Source: Orbilia blumenaviensis
Lineage: Eukaryota; Ascomycota; Orbiliomycetes; Orbiliales; Orbiliaceae
DNA: 64,000 bases
Reading direction: 5' to 3'
NCBI GenBank assembly: GCA_036872755.1
Contig: JAVHNS010000008.1
Location: 310,001 to 374,000, forward strand
A program made the position numbers and the translations under genes. Position 1 is the stretch's first letter. Every line of letters starts with the position of its first letter. Positions 33,554 to 45,713 of this stretch are shown piece after piece. The notes under the pieces were generated by a model. It made no database searches. It saw nothing but the letters and a program-made list of their open reading frames with translations, and was not told where the DNA came from.

Positions 33554-35711
33554 AGGAATGGCTCTACTTATATTTTTTCGTATTTTAGTGGTTTTCAATT
33601 CTTTAGCTACGACGACCTTTACGGACCTTTTGCTTTTATTTCTTGACTTATTTATCTACTTTCGAATCATATGGACGCAGCGAGTCGGCCGGGCGGTTAT
33701 GGAGTTTGTCTCTGATCTTTTTCTTCTTCCTTCTTTTTACTTCGATTCATATCTCCCTTTTAATGCTTTTCAACGTTTCCCGTTTTATTTTTGTTAATGG
33801 GAATACATATTTTAAACCACTGGTGATCTGAGTAATTTTGATTTTTCGATTCTGTGTGCATTATTTACTTGTTAGAGGCGTATATATGCATGGTGTAAGG
33901 GGCTAGTTAGAAGGCAGCGATAGGCATATATTTAGCATTGAAGCCTAGCCTTTAGACTTTCCAAACGGTATGACGTTACCGTTATTTAATATGCACAATA
34001 TTCCTCACGAAAACCAGCCTTAAGAGGTCTTTAAAAAAGAGTTTGGATTTAATTTTAAGGGCGGTAAAACTTCTCCTAACTAGTCGTGACTAGGGCAGCT
34101 AATCTTAGAACTTAACGTAGAAGAGCGACGATCTTCGTCGTTTGTTTGACTTATTTTCCGATTGTCAGTCCTGGAATAATAGGAAAACTTCGTACACACG
34201 GAAAACAAAAACAAAGGGGTGTGCCTCGAGTCGAAGTGAGGCTACGTGAGTCGTGGGATTTGGTATATGCTGTTTCATGCATGGATGCAGCTGCAGGCCG
34301 AGAATTCGCGAACACCGTGCGGAGGTCGATCAGAAGGATTTCGCCCAAATCTTATTTTTTTTTTTTCTGTTATTGTTCCCCAGAAAAGCCGAAGCTTCCG
34401 GCTATGCGGCTCTAGCAATGAATTGTCGTGAGTGTGCTTTACGCCATAGAACCGAGGGGAGATCAATAATACGAAAGTCGGTGTTATATGTACAGGAGAC
34501 AGATTTTCAGATGCACGTAAATGGCACTACCGGTACCGCTAGAGTGTGGTTGGCTGGCTGAGACCGAGGCTGGATCATCTATTCATGTACATTCATGTCC
34601 ACCTCCATAATTACCAAGTGACGGCCAGGTATAGACGTGGAACGTTGTAACTCAGGGTGTTAGGAATATAATCAGCGTATGCGTGTAGCAGATATCGAGT
34701 ATACCCTGTACCGTTGTGACCTCGGTTTACTTTGATCTGAATAAAGCCCCCTGAAATTGTTTCCTTTCGGTACCAACTATGACCTCGAGACGGCTTTGTT
34801 CCCTTCGGCATGACCGTCTTGCGCTGCCCAGCACTCATCAATGACACAAGTTGAAAGAGAGAAGAAAAAAACTGACCAAATAGAAGGCCCGCGGGAGGGA
34901 ATCTTAGCACAAAAATGGTAATAATTCCGTCAAACCCGTCCCGCACCATCAAGAGGCAAATCGGGGTTCCTAGCTTTTGAGGGGACTTGATTGACAGGAG
35001 GGAATGGACCGTCCGGAGTTAACTTGACCTATTTCGCCGCTAGCGCAATGAATGCCCAAAAACCAACACAAATACTGAGTGCAAACGTGAATGACAGGTC
35101 GGGCGGAGCTGAGAACGCCCTGCATGAAGGCCGGCCTTCGATCTGTATCTTCGCCTTGTATTTTTTGGTACCGAAGGATTCCTATTTCCTGAGCTGGGGT
35201 CGACATCTGAGTGGTCTGGGCTATTAGTTGTGTCTCGCTCACGAATTTTGTGGCTTCAGATGCATGTCTGAGTGCGCATCCTGGTGGCCATGTGGACGCC
35301 CAGGGCGGTGGCAAAGAATGTAATTCACTTTGTTCGGACAAGTTTTAGCCTTTATCTGTGTCTCAAAACATGAACGAAAGTACGTAAACACGCATGTATA
35401 TAGACTTAAAAGGAAATGAATGGTACATATACGCAGAAAATATTTGTTCTCATGAGTATTTCATTAATTTATTGTAACGCTAAGTTTGAATTTAGACGCA
35501 AAATCCCAAAGACGCCAATCCTCAGGTATGTAAGTAAAGTAAGGAGCAAGAATTAGGGGAGAAAGAGACATTAAAAAGAAATAGCCCACTAATCCATAGA
35601 CGCCCCAGACAACAAAAAACGCCATCCACCGAGCTGAATATCCGAATTGAGGAAAGAAAAAATAACATGACTCCATGAAGACTGAGAAACAGAAGGAACA
35701 AAGGAAAAGCT
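33554..35711. other. Convergent intergenic region
   Basis: Follows the GH45-like gene and precedes the minus-strand rhodopsin-domain gene. It is T-rich near 33560-33830, and the rest shows no recognisable gene. A hydrophobic frame at 35464-35718 overlaps the 3' end of the next gene but looks like a T-rich 3' UTR artefact. Confidence 0.5.
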
Positions 35712-37114
35712 TTAGCATTTCGGCGCTGTTGGTGCCGGCTTCTCGATAACATCACTCATCCCCGTAGTAGAGACACTTGCACTTCTGTAGAAGTTTATTT
35801 CCGTCTTACTACCACAACTTGCGCCATCATGGTCATCCTCCATGATTGTTTCTTCAAAGCGTGGCTTAACCACGCAACTTTCAAGATCGATAGTCTGATC
35901 TCCTATAGTTGTGTCGTATAACCCCCTCCTCTTCGGCGGAGGCCGTAGTTTAGCGAGAAAGCTCTCGCGTGCAGACTTTTGAGTGTGCCCCGGGCTGAGA
36001 GGTGTACCATTGCCACCGGTGATGCGAATGGGGTTACCGCCACTACCAGCGTATGTGCTGCCTTCTTCCTTTCCGAGCCAGCGGAGAATGAGAACACGGA
36101 GGGAGGGGATACAAGCGACGACAATTGCGACGCAGTTCTCCCAGTGGTTGATCGTGAAAATGATTTCGTAAGTCCAATCGTCCCCCGAAGAGACGTAAAG
36201 ACGGTCACGATAGGTATAATAAATCTTTGCAGCGCCGATGCCCGTAACACTAAACATTTTATCAGTATAATTCAGGATACCTCGGTACGAAAAAAGATAA
36301 CTTACGCTAAACTAAGGGAGAATAAAGAGAGAACGATCATTCTATTTCGCAGACTGGCCTTTTGCAGCTTCCAAGTCAGGTAGCATGGAATAGGGAAAAT
36401 GAGAAGATCGGTGAAGATATTGATGCACACTTGAAAGATGTATACCCGCCCGATGACAATCCGACCGGCACAACGTAAATTGCCAAATGTGCGTTCATGC
36501 CATTTATTGCCAGATCGCTGGGGGCATTGGAAGATGAAGAAGACAGCGACAACCACACAGGCGACCGCATTAAGAACGAATACGCCGTATACAAACTTAC
36601 GGACGCTATTAATCACACCTCCAACCTTGAGTAGGAGAAAAAGAATAGAGGCCTTCACGAGAGGAAGGATAAAGTTATTGCAGACGTTGAACCACATCAG
36701 CATCTTATAACTTTGGTCCATGGGCGGCTCCAGCCTTCTTTGGTTGATGTCCCATATGTGAATACCAGAATGCCATAGTTTAATGTATTGCCATGATGGA
36801 TATATTACAGCAACAAATAAAACCTGTAAAAGTTAGTTTTTGATGTATATACTCTGAAGCGGCTCGTTATTGAGAAAAGCAGCAAATACGAGGCAGAAAT
36901 ACTCAGAATGGTACCAACGTGATAAACTTACTGCTGCAAGACCGATTGTGAGGTCGTCTAGTCCCCATCCTGATTTCCTCTTTGCATGCAATCGCAAAAC
37001 CGTAAAGGCAAGGGATACCACTGGCGTGAGCACCACCACTGCTAATGCAAAATTCTGTCTGGGATAAACACCCGGCCTCTCAGCAGGGCCCCATGCATCC
37101 CACTTCTCTGCCAT
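35712..37114 (-). CDS. Fungal rhodopsin-domain (PTH11-related) seven-helix membrane protein
   Basis: Three minus-strand exons, 37114-36932, 36823-36306 and 36249-35712, with introns of 108 and 56 nt, give 412 residues. The ATG at 37114 is the first in frame. Seven hydrophobic segments are visible: FALAVVVLTPVVSLAFTVL; the stretch across the first splice (LTIGLAAVLFVAVIY); NNFILPLVKASILFLLL; YGVFVLNAVACVVVAVFFI; FQVCINIFTDLLIFPIPCY; IVLSLFSLSLAVTGIGAA; and ENCVAIVVACIPSLRVL. The GWGLDD after helix 1 and the C-terminal acidic/basic cytoplasmic tail fit the fungal rhodopsin-domain family found in PTH11-like receptors and related membrane proteins. There is no N-terminal CFEM domain. It is probably in the plasma membrane. 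The ligand or transported species is unknown. Confidence 0.85.
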
Positions 37115-40100
37115 GATATCGATGCCAGCGAAATGTGTTGACCTGTGGTAAGCAAGTCCGTTGATCTGTGGAGCCAACGACTGTGTGACAATGACGCCTG
37201 CAGAATTCTAGAAATGCACTAGATAGCGGGCGGGTATGCAAACGGACCCAGTTGACCGATTACAAATATTGACTGTCGAAATTTCAAAAAATTGAAAGGC
37301 ATTTAATAACTTCAAAAGAGAGGGGAGAAATACTGTTCGAGGGCAAGCATCAAGGGGACTGACAGGTGGATTTATTACTTTGACTTAGATCAAGCGCTCC
37401 CAGAAGGCTACCCGCCAAATGGATACTCTGGGGCCGAGGTGGGTTCGACATCGTGTGGGTCCTTGGGATGGCTGGCTCGGCTGTTGGATTGGAGGAAATT
37501 TGGCTTAGATTCTTTGGTTCCTCACACTCACAAATAATCCGGGGTTTAAGGCAGTGTGGGGCTTCCTTCTTGACCTTCGGGGCGTGGGCAGGGTTGGAAG
37601 AATAGGACCCACATCCGTGAGCATTTGCAGGTGAAATGATCTGTTGCAAGGATTGCTTTTTGGGGCATTTAGTGGGTACCTGTATGTGCCTGATGCAATA
37701 GACGAATCACATATCGGCCGGCTATTTTATCTTTGAAGCAGAAAGGCGGGATATCATGTTTGTGCGGTGGCATGAACTTATCGATGCTTGTGGCCGTGCG
37801 AAGACTCTATCCCCAAAGACCCAGCGGCGCAAAGACCCAATAAAATTAATTAATACCCTATAAAAATTGATTTTTCGATTTCCTACCAAGCTTTGTTACA
37901 GCTAACTTTCGCTACGATAATTCCGTCATAGTTGTGAATCCACTTAAACATCAAGCGATTGTTAGTGGAGAACTTATGTCCAGATGGGAAGGGGCCTAGA
38001 AACTTGAAAAGCTTCGAGAGTTGTGAGTTGGTGTGCATTGCATTCCATGTGAGTGGCTGCCATCACTCGCACAGACACTAAGACAGAACAGCCGTCTCCT
38101 GCCAACTCCGCCATGACGGTTGGGGAAAGTTGGCATGCTTCTTGTTATACGCGTATACCGAGGCAAGGGGTACCAGGCTGAGTTTGTGTGTTCTTCACTT
38201 GATGGCGCTGAGTAAAGTTTGGTATGTGCGCTTCATCATATGAATTCAACAGTTAAGCTACCTGTCTAAGAAACGAGAATACATTGTGTTAGAAATTAAA
38301 ATGGGCGTTTTGATGTCCAGCTCGAATGCATTGATTAACACAAGGATTAGATTATTAGGGCTTCTAGCTTAGCGGTCGAATAGGCTGTCTAGTTTGCTCG
38401 TTTGGAAAAAAATTTCAAGTGCTCAAGCTGAGAAAGTGCCATGTGTACGCCTAGAAAGAGTCCGGCCCATAGTATTTCCGGACCGTTGGAACGAGTCAGC
38501 TGGGGAAGGAGCAGCGAGTCATAGTGAAACCTCAACGCAAAGTCCAGCTTCTGTTCAATTAATGTGTATATGTGCATAGTATATCAATACAACAGTGTAT
38601 GCATCGTTCCCCTAACTTGATCTGTTTAATAGCGCGAAGCTCTGACGAATTTAGTAGGGCTTTTCTAAGGAACGATCTGGAAACATATCTTTATGGTGCC
38701 AGATAAGTTTTACGTTCAGCCTCATATAAAAAATTATAATATGGCGCATATACGCCTAGTGTCGTGGAAATTGGGCTTGATAAGATTGTCTCGGCTTAAG
38801 ATTCCAGAATTAAGACGTCTGCAGACGACAAGAAAATACATTTTCCACCTGCCCGTGACACTAACATAACCACAAAACTAGTTGGAAGCTAGTATACGAA
38901 CCCGAAGGATGCGATGTGGGTCTGAAAACGTTTCCAGCTCCACATCGTCCTTGTGCTACTCTCTGCACTTCCATGTGGAGATGTCGAAAATTTAGAACTT
39001 GAGCACAAAAAGTTACTTTTTGCACAGCACAGCTAGTGCCGAAACAAAAACACCAAGTGCTCTAGCCAGTCACATCGCTGGGATTGGCGAAGACCGGGTT
39101 TTACCTTTAACTTTGATTATCAATTGATCGAGCGGGGAGCTATTAGCTCCCCATTTGCATTTTCGTGTTACGTCAAATATCAAAAAGACTACGGCGAGGC
39201 CAGCCCAGGTTGCGGGTTGACGTTCTGATCGACGGATAAGTGAAAATGAAAGAATCCGCATGGACGAATCAAATAAGGTTCATACATTATCCTATCCAAT
39301 CCCTTCACAAGTCCCAAGAAAAACCGTCTTGCAATCGTCGCCATGTTATGGCCTCGTTTTTATTCATCTGCAGGATGCCGTCTTATCGAAACTGCTGTCG
39401 ATGAGCTTCGAGCCGCTGTAATGCATTCTTCTGAAGCGACATATGCCTGACTAACTCCTTCAAGTCGTTAGACACGAGGAAAAAAGGACTGTGCACCACC
39501 ATCCCGTCTCCGAAGCTCTGAGGAGTTTTAAAGTTTTACATATATATGCAGGTCGATCCAGGGAACTCCTCAAAGATTTTTGATATATCCCGAACTTGGA
39601 ATAGAAGAGAGCTGCAGAGGCCCCTAGTGAATGCGTTTTAAATGAACCTGCTCACTTTTAAAAACCCAATAAAGGAATTGGGGGTTGGTCTCAACCACCT
39701 GACCTGCAGCTGCAAAGGCATACGCAAGCCTGCTCCTTCTGGTTCGCGAGTTTAATATCTGTGCGTTGAGGACTCGCCATGCCGCGACCCGGATTCTCTC
39801 TTTAGATTTGCAAAAAAAACTAAAAATCAAAAAATCGAAAAGTGCTGTTTCCTTGCAGAAATTCGGGTGGCGAGGTATTATTTGGAAGCAGTGTCGAGGC
39901 CTGAGCGTTAAAAACACAATTGTGAAGCGGGGTCACGCTCCACACACCACAAGCGGCCTAAGAAGCAGCGAAAGCACCCGATCCAAGAACAGACAGGGCG
40001 TGAAGTTGGGTTTGAAAGATTTTGAATCTGTCATCGCATTGTATTGGAAGTACCAAAAAAACAAGTAAGAGATTTGAAATTTATATTCTACTTGCAAGAT

Positions 40101-41129
40101 GGCAGTGGGTTCCATTTTATATCACTTGTTTTATAATGCCACAAATCGATCTTCCCGTACCTTAATTCCCAGTATCTGGAGTATTCAACTGGAAGGAACC
40201 CAGCCAAGTTGAGGGACTGGCCAGCTCTGGAGGGTGGTGAAATTCGAGCAGGGGTTTTTCGAGGGCCGTGTGTCCCGCCAAGGGGCTAGTGACGATATGG
40301 GGTCTGTCATTCGCTATCGAAACGAGTCCATACAATGGTCTTCAAATGTTTCAAACGGCAGGCATGGGTAGCCGAAATTCAGTGGGCGAGGCAGGGGAAT
40401 ACTATCGATACATACCATGTCGTCGCACTCGTATTTCACCGTTGCATCTGTTGGACTCAAGTTGGGTCTGTGATCAGTCAGCATCACGATAGCTCAATTG
40501 GCAGGGTTGGAGGAGGTTCAACGACATTTCCAACACATTCCAACCTCACTCCGTCCCGCCGTCTTTTCCTTCGACTGTAACTGCAACTGCAGCTGCAACT
40601 GGGAAGTCGCGTTCGACGGAGGAACCGGCGACGCCCGCTATCCTCCGGTTGGGGCTAGGGACGGCCCACATTCCATCTCGATGCTCCAAATGCTGTCCCC
40701 TTTGCTTCGGTAATAATTCTGACGAGCTAGCTGCCTTTTCAGCCGCTGTTCCACTCCCTTCTTCCACCTGTCGGCAATTGAAGAGCACTATCGCGGCTAA
40801 TCTCCACAGGTCGGCGATATCCGCGGGTGCATGACAAGCGCGGTGCCTCCTTTCTTGGACTAATCTGGGCTCTCCTGGCGACCAGCTCATACATACATCA
40901 GACGAAAAAAAATCGCAATCGTTGCGTGTCACTTATTCCTGTTTATCCCTCATCCTCGTCTGCGGTGCTTCTGTCGGCAGTACTGCGTTCTTATGCTGCG
41001 CTGATTGGGATACTGGTTGTCCCGTGCTCACGCCAATAGCCGTTCACCCCCGGCCGCTTGCTCAATCTCGATGGGCTGATTGCTCGCGGGAGTGAACCAA
41101 TCATACCACCGAGACGCCATACCTCCACC
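37115..41129. other. Divergent intergenic region (about 4 kb)
   Basis: Lies between the divergent rhodopsin-domain and metallophosphoesterase genes. Only short frames are present. A tRNA-like A box (TAGCTCAATTGG, near 40490) lacks the rest of a tRNA. A short CTGCAA-type repeat lies near 40578-40600. CT-rich sequence before 41130 is probably promoter. Confidence 0.5.
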
Positions 41130-42080
41130 ATGTCCTTCAGTTCCATTTTCTCTGAGAAGAGACATTCTAAGGAATCATCGTCTTCCATTTCCTCGGGGCA
41201 TTCTATACTTCCCAAGTCGTTGGTCGACTACATTCACTCTGTTACCGATCGCTCTCCTGGCTACCCAACCGTTCCATTCCAAGTTGTTTCAGATCTCCAC
41301 CTGGAGCTTACAGATACAGTTCACGGGAATCGCGGTTATTTTGAGTATAATATCGCGGCAAACTGTCCTTACCTAATCCTTGCTGGTGATATTGGGACCC
41401 TCAACCAACCAGACAACTACTTGGCCTTCCTACGTCGTCACTGCGAGATCTTCGAGAAAGTATTTCTTGTCCTCGGAAACCATGAGTTTTACGGTACATC
41501 CCGTCGCCAGGGACTGGCGAACCTGAAATCGTTCTTCGATGACCCTGTGATCGCTGAAAAACTGGTTGTTCTGAACCGTAGCCGGTATGATATACCAGGC
41601 ACAAAACTCACGATCCTCGGATGCACTCTACAGTCGGAAATCCGACCGGAGCAGCGGGCTCTAATCGAAAGCAAATTGAATGATTTCCGTATCATCCAAG
41701 ATTGGAAGGTTGACGACCACAATGCGGAACATTCGATCGATATCGCGTGGTTACGCGATCAGATCGAGGAGATTGCGGAAACTGAACCCGACCGCAGAAT
41801 ATTTATCGCTACCCACCATGCGCCAAGTTTTAAGAAAACGAGTGCGCCTCAACATGAGGATTCTCCTCTGAATTCGGCATTCTGTACAGGGATATTGGAG
41901 GGTGGTGCGTATAGAGGCTGGAAGGGCAAGGATATGATCAAGGCGTGGGTGTTTGGGCATACCCACTGGTGCTGCGACTTGATGATTAGTGGCGTGAGAG
42001 TAGTCAGTAATCAGAGAGGATATTGGTACGAAAATACTGTTAGGGCGGACTATAAAGAGGATCTGGTGTTGGAAGTATAA
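41130..42080 (+). CDS. Calcineurin-like metallophosphoesterase
   Basis: An intronless 316-residue protein. The ATG at 41130 in context CACCATGTCC is chosen; the frame stays open upstream but without an ATG. All five metallophosphoesterase motifs are present: SDLHLE (Asp55, His57), LAGDIG (Asp87), LGNHEFYG (Asn117, His118), ATHHAPS and FGHTHW. These residues bind the two metal ions of the catalytic centre. The N-terminal 40 residues are Ser-rich and disordered. There is no signal peptide or membrane segment, so it is probably cytosolic. The family is broad and the substrate cannot be set from sequence. Confidence 0.92.
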   Translation: MSFSSIFSEKRHSKESSSSISSGHSILPKSLVDYIHSVTDRSPGYPTVPFQVVSDLHLELTDTVHGNRGYFEYNIAANCPYLILAGDIGTLNQPDNYLAFLRRHCEIFEKVFLVLGNHEFYGTSRRQGLANLKSFFDDPVIAEKLVVLNRSRYDIPGTKLTILGCTLQSEIRPEQRALIESKLNDFRIIQDWKVDDHNAEHSIDIAWLRDQIEEIAETEPDRRIFIATHHAPSFKKTSAPQHEDSPLNSAFCTGILEGGAYRGWKGKDMIKAWVFGHTHWCCDLMISGVRVVSNQRGYWYENTVRADYKEDLVLEV

Positions 42081-42652
42081 CCTCCTCGCCTATAATATCT
42101 ACGCCGAGCCCCCAAGCTCCCTCTTGCATGTTATCGATAGCACGTAACAGGGAATGGCCTGATGAAAGTTGGGCAGATGGCCGGGGTACCCTTATCCACT
42201 TTTAGTCCAAGACTTTTACCGCTGTAGCGATTAATTTGATTTGTATGATTTAATTGGTAATCGGGCTTTGAGGATGATACAAGCATGGCGGCTATAGCAG
42301 CGCAAGTAGGGCGTGATACTGCCCTTGCCATGTATATGCGCGAACAGCATTTAGGGGGAGTAACGGTGATTACAGTGTGGATGATGCTACGAATTTCCTT
42401 GCTTTTTTTTAATGCACAGTTCGCTGTCTTCTTGTATGTATTATGTTTTATATACACGAGTGACGATTTCTCTTCGAACTCATTTTTGGAACTCTTCCAT
42501 ATCTCTTATATAGAGGACCGTGTGTTTCAATATCGTACCCCTAGTGGGCAGTCATGCAGAGCTTGAATTTACATGGGTCAGAATCATACACTCCGCTGGC
42601 TCCCAATATTCATTTCCATGAAATGTCAAATACAATATCACACTCAAGCATC
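42081..42652. other. Convergent intergenic region
   Basis: 572 bp between the convergent metallophosphoesterase and glycosidase genes. It contains overlapping short frames on both strands (one hydrophobic, 42285-42566) with no convincing gene. Confidence 0.5.
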
Positions 42653-44455
42653 CTACCAATCTCCAGCTACTAGACTGGCAGAGTTCAGTACTCGTGAGGT
42701 CTCTTCCTGGATCTCCATTTTCCTTCCTATGGTTCCAGCAACCAGCGCAAATCCCCTAGCAACACCGCCTTGTGCTAATAGTGTTCTTACCAATGTCATA
42801 TCCTCTAGTTTATCCCAGGGTTCGTCGTAAACCCTCTCAGCCTTGTCTAAGTCTTCTTTGTCATTTGCGCCCATGACTTTATTCCATTCTTCCGTCTTAT
42901 CCTTCGAGACCTTCGTCAGGTTCAAATTTCGATGGTAGAATAATGGCTTTTCCGGTGATGCCGATAGGTGATTTTTCATGAAGGCCACGTTGTGAAGGAT
43001 CATGTTTTCGATTTCCCGAATCTTGGTGTGATGTGGAAATGTAGAGTTGTAGACTAGGAGACCTTCGATTAATAGATGGGTGTAATAAGGGAAGTCTGCC
43101 CAAACGCGCTTTTCGGGGTTGGGGGCTGAGGTGTTAAATATTGCTTTGTAAGGTGTCACTGCGGCCGCAGCAAGGGTGTGAATCGTTTCTGTATAGTCTG
43201 AGATTTTGGCGTCCCTGGAGAGTTGGGATTCCTGGTGTAGTAAGCAAAGAAGGTGGAGGGTAGTCCCAGTGTTGTATGACAGTATTGTATTTTCGTCCCG
43301 CTTCCAAGTCGAATCGTCAGATTGAGTCAACTTGTCGGCTATTAAATTCGTTAAGGCGTCGCCCTTCTTGTCGTTTTCAGAGATTAATAAGGTATCAATC
43401 AGCCAGTCGCCACACTTTTGGGCGAATGATATGAACTTTTGCACATCCTTCTCCATCTCCTCTATAGATTCATCTGAGCCAGGTTCCAAAGCGACCCAAT
43501 CCGACTGCTTTTCTTCATCGGTAAGTTGAAGTTTGGCTGCCGATGGGTAGGACTTTAGGTTTTTGATGTGCGGTTTTAAGGCATTCGCAGTCCTAAGAAG
43601 CGCGACGCCGGCGATAGCGGTAGAGCAGCAACAGCGGTCATTATGCGGTGCCTCGTCGCCAACATGCCATTGTATACCTCCAGGTGGAGCATCGCCACTC
43701 GTCCAACCAGTTATTAGAAAATTGCAAAGCCGACGGGCGAGGTCGAGATATATTGGGTCGTGTAGTAAGAGAAAAGCATCGGTTAATGCGATAGCAATTT
43801 GGGCATTGTCGTCTATGAGGCCGCGGACAGATGATCAGCATCTAAATAGATCCAAATCGCTCGGAATACTTAGCGCATCATACGAACCATAGTAAACATC
43901 TGTATCTCCCCTAGCATATAGCCAAGCTGAGTATGCCTTAAATTCTGAATTGTAATATCGTTCCCGGAGCGTTTCAATCGCAGTCGAGATATTATCTCCA
44001 TAAGTTCCAGGCGATAGTCTCTCTGCTTCAATAATTGCTTGTAATCCTAGAGTCTTATTAAGATATTAGACCAGGCTTCTACCTTCAAGTCGAGGCTTTA
44101 AGCAGTGCCAAGAGGTACATACAAACGTCCAGACGGTGTATCCATTATATCGGCCTAGTGAAACCTAATACAACATAGTAACGCGTTAGCCAAAGTCAAC
44201 CGGGTCAAGCGAGTGTCAATCCAACTAGAACAAGAAACGTACAGTTTCTGCGCTTGCTCGCTCGTTACAGAATAAATCGACATCAGTTTCCCAGAACTTG
44301 GTCCATATATCTTCGGCGAGAGCTAAAGTGTGGGATTTTAGTTGTGATATGAACTCAGTTCGATAAGTCTCATTTTCGAAGGGGTTTTCGGGCTTCGCGG
44401 CGGGTCCGAGGACTCGGGAAAGCATAGAACCCACGGAGGATATGGCGGAGAACAT
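42653..44455 (-). CDS. GH76-like six-hairpin glycosidase (intracellular)
   Basis: Four minus-strand exons, 44455-44243, 44164-44123 (only 42 nt), 44053-43888 and 43812-42653, give 526 residues. Splicing rebuilds SLGRYNGYTVWTF, then TLGLQAIIEAERLS, then DTDVYYDDNAQIAIALTDAF. The consecutive Asp pair (141-142), where the first Asp codon is created by intron 3, matches the catalytic Asp pair of GH76 mannanases. APPGGIQWH and YLDLARRLCNFLITGW also fit the alpha/alpha-barrel fold. No signal peptide is present, unlike cell-wall Dfg5/Dcw1 enzymes, so an intracellular or unconventional location is inferred. Intron 3 uses the weak donor GTTCGT, the least certain part of the model; intron 2 ends in AAG. 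Confidence 0.75.
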
Positions 44456-45206
44456 CCTGAAATGTGCGTCAAAGATGGCGGGTTTTTGATGATGCTGGTA
44501 TTGCGAAACTATGGCTTCACACAGAGAGGGAATTCTGGATTTGGTAATGTCTCTCGACCGATATATTTTCGGTAACAGGGAACCGACAAGCTCGTGACAT
44601 CACGCCCAGGTGGGGAGACCTCGCTAAAGCTTGTGCAACCTCGACGACCGGTCAACACATTTAAATGTTGTATTTTTTGCCGTAGATTCCCACACGTAAT
44701 ATATCCTCAGTTTCGTATAAGTTAAATTTCGGCGTGGTCGAGCTGTGATGTATGATGTTTGACCGGTTAATTGATTGAACTTCGTAGGGTTTGTGTGAAT
44801 TAAAAGCAACTAGGAGAGACATACAAAAGTTTGGTTGGAGTTTTCAAGCCTCCTATTCTTGCAACCCCCTTTGCTCTATAATATCAGAGCAACGATTGTA
44901 GAGTTAACAGAACGTATATCGAAGTATAGTTCTACGTAGCCCCTTAGTATGAATCTATAAAGACATCGCAAGACTAGTGGCGCCATAGATTAGACAATCA
45001 ATAGAATCATTTTTTGAGAAAAAGAAAGAAGGAAATTGATAGACTTACGGTCAATGTAGTCCCGTGATGAATAGATATCGAAATTCAAGAGAATTAAAAT
45101 GAATGTAGTGTACCAATCACTGAGCATAAACTTAACTAGGCCAATAGAACTTACGCCGCCGAGCACAATCCCAATAACCACTTCCCACGGCGTCTACAGC
45201 TTTGAC

Positions 45207-45215
45207 TATAAAAGG
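45207..45215 (+). promoter_or_regulatory. TATA box of the Arg-rich protein gene
   Basis: TATAAAAGG is followed within 25 bp by a CT-rich tract where transcription probably starts. Confidence 0.55.
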
Positions 45216-45297
45216 CTCAAGGCAGCCTTCTTCTTCTTTCTTTCCTCCTTCCTCTTCTCAATTCGCTCATCTTGCTGCCTCCAACATCTTGCATCTC

Positions 45298-45348
45298 CAT
45301 CACCACCATCACCACCATCACCACCGCCCTCATTACCACCATCACCAT
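45298..45348 (+). repeat. CAC/CAT trinucleotide repeat in the leader
   Basis: About seventeen CAC/CAT-type triplets with a few substitutions. In one frame they would read as a poly-His run, but no upstream ATG opens that frame, so it is probably untranslated. Confidence 0.8.
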
Positions 45349-45465
45349 CCCAATCCTACCATCAAGTAAGTAGCCCTTAACGATAGCTTCAAAGAGTTGG
45401 CAGTGCTCCAAGGCTTCTATTGATCTTCGTTGTTCAATTGAAGTCTTATAAAGACATTCCAAAAG

Positions 45466-45592
45466 ACGTTGCTGAAAACACGTTGCTGGAAACACGTTGC
45501 CGGAAATATGTTGCTTGAAAACCACTGTTCAAAACCCGTTGCTGAGAACCCATTCTCAAAATCCCATTTCCCAAAAACACGTTGCTTGAAAT
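45466..45592 (+). repeat. Degenerate 14-bp minisatellite in leader intron
   Basis: At least six imperfect copies of a unit like ACGTTGCTGGAAAC: four head to tail from 45466, then diverged copies near 45537 and 45579. Confidence 0.75.
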
Positions 45593-45713
45593 TAATTATC
45601 CCTGTCAACCATCACCAATTGTTTTTCGCGAATGCCACCTTAGAGGCAAAATTAATATTTAACATATATTTCTTTTTGTTACAGCTGCTGACATACACGT
45701 GATTGATAACAGG

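Larger units (their letters stand above)
44456..45713. other. Divergent promoter and 5' leader of the Arg-rich gene
   Basis: Contains a TATA box at 45207, a CT-rich start region, a CAC/CAT repeat and a probable leader intron (GTAAGT at 45366 to TTGTTACAG at 45684, 319 nt) that carries a minisatellite. The ATG at 45714 lies 29 bp after the acceptor. Confidence 0.5.

Noticed and set aside
35464..35718. 84-codon hydrophobic frame overlapping the stop of the rhodopsin-domain gene
   Set aside because: Most likely the 3' UTR of that gene; hydrophobicity follows from T-rich sequence.
40484..40560. tRNA-like A box TAGCTCAATTGG
   Set aside because: A D-stem can form with G-U pairs, but the anticodon stem, T-arm and acceptor stem do not.
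42285..42566. 93-codon frame between two convergent genes
   Set aside because: Overlaps an equally long frame on the other strand; neither has family features.
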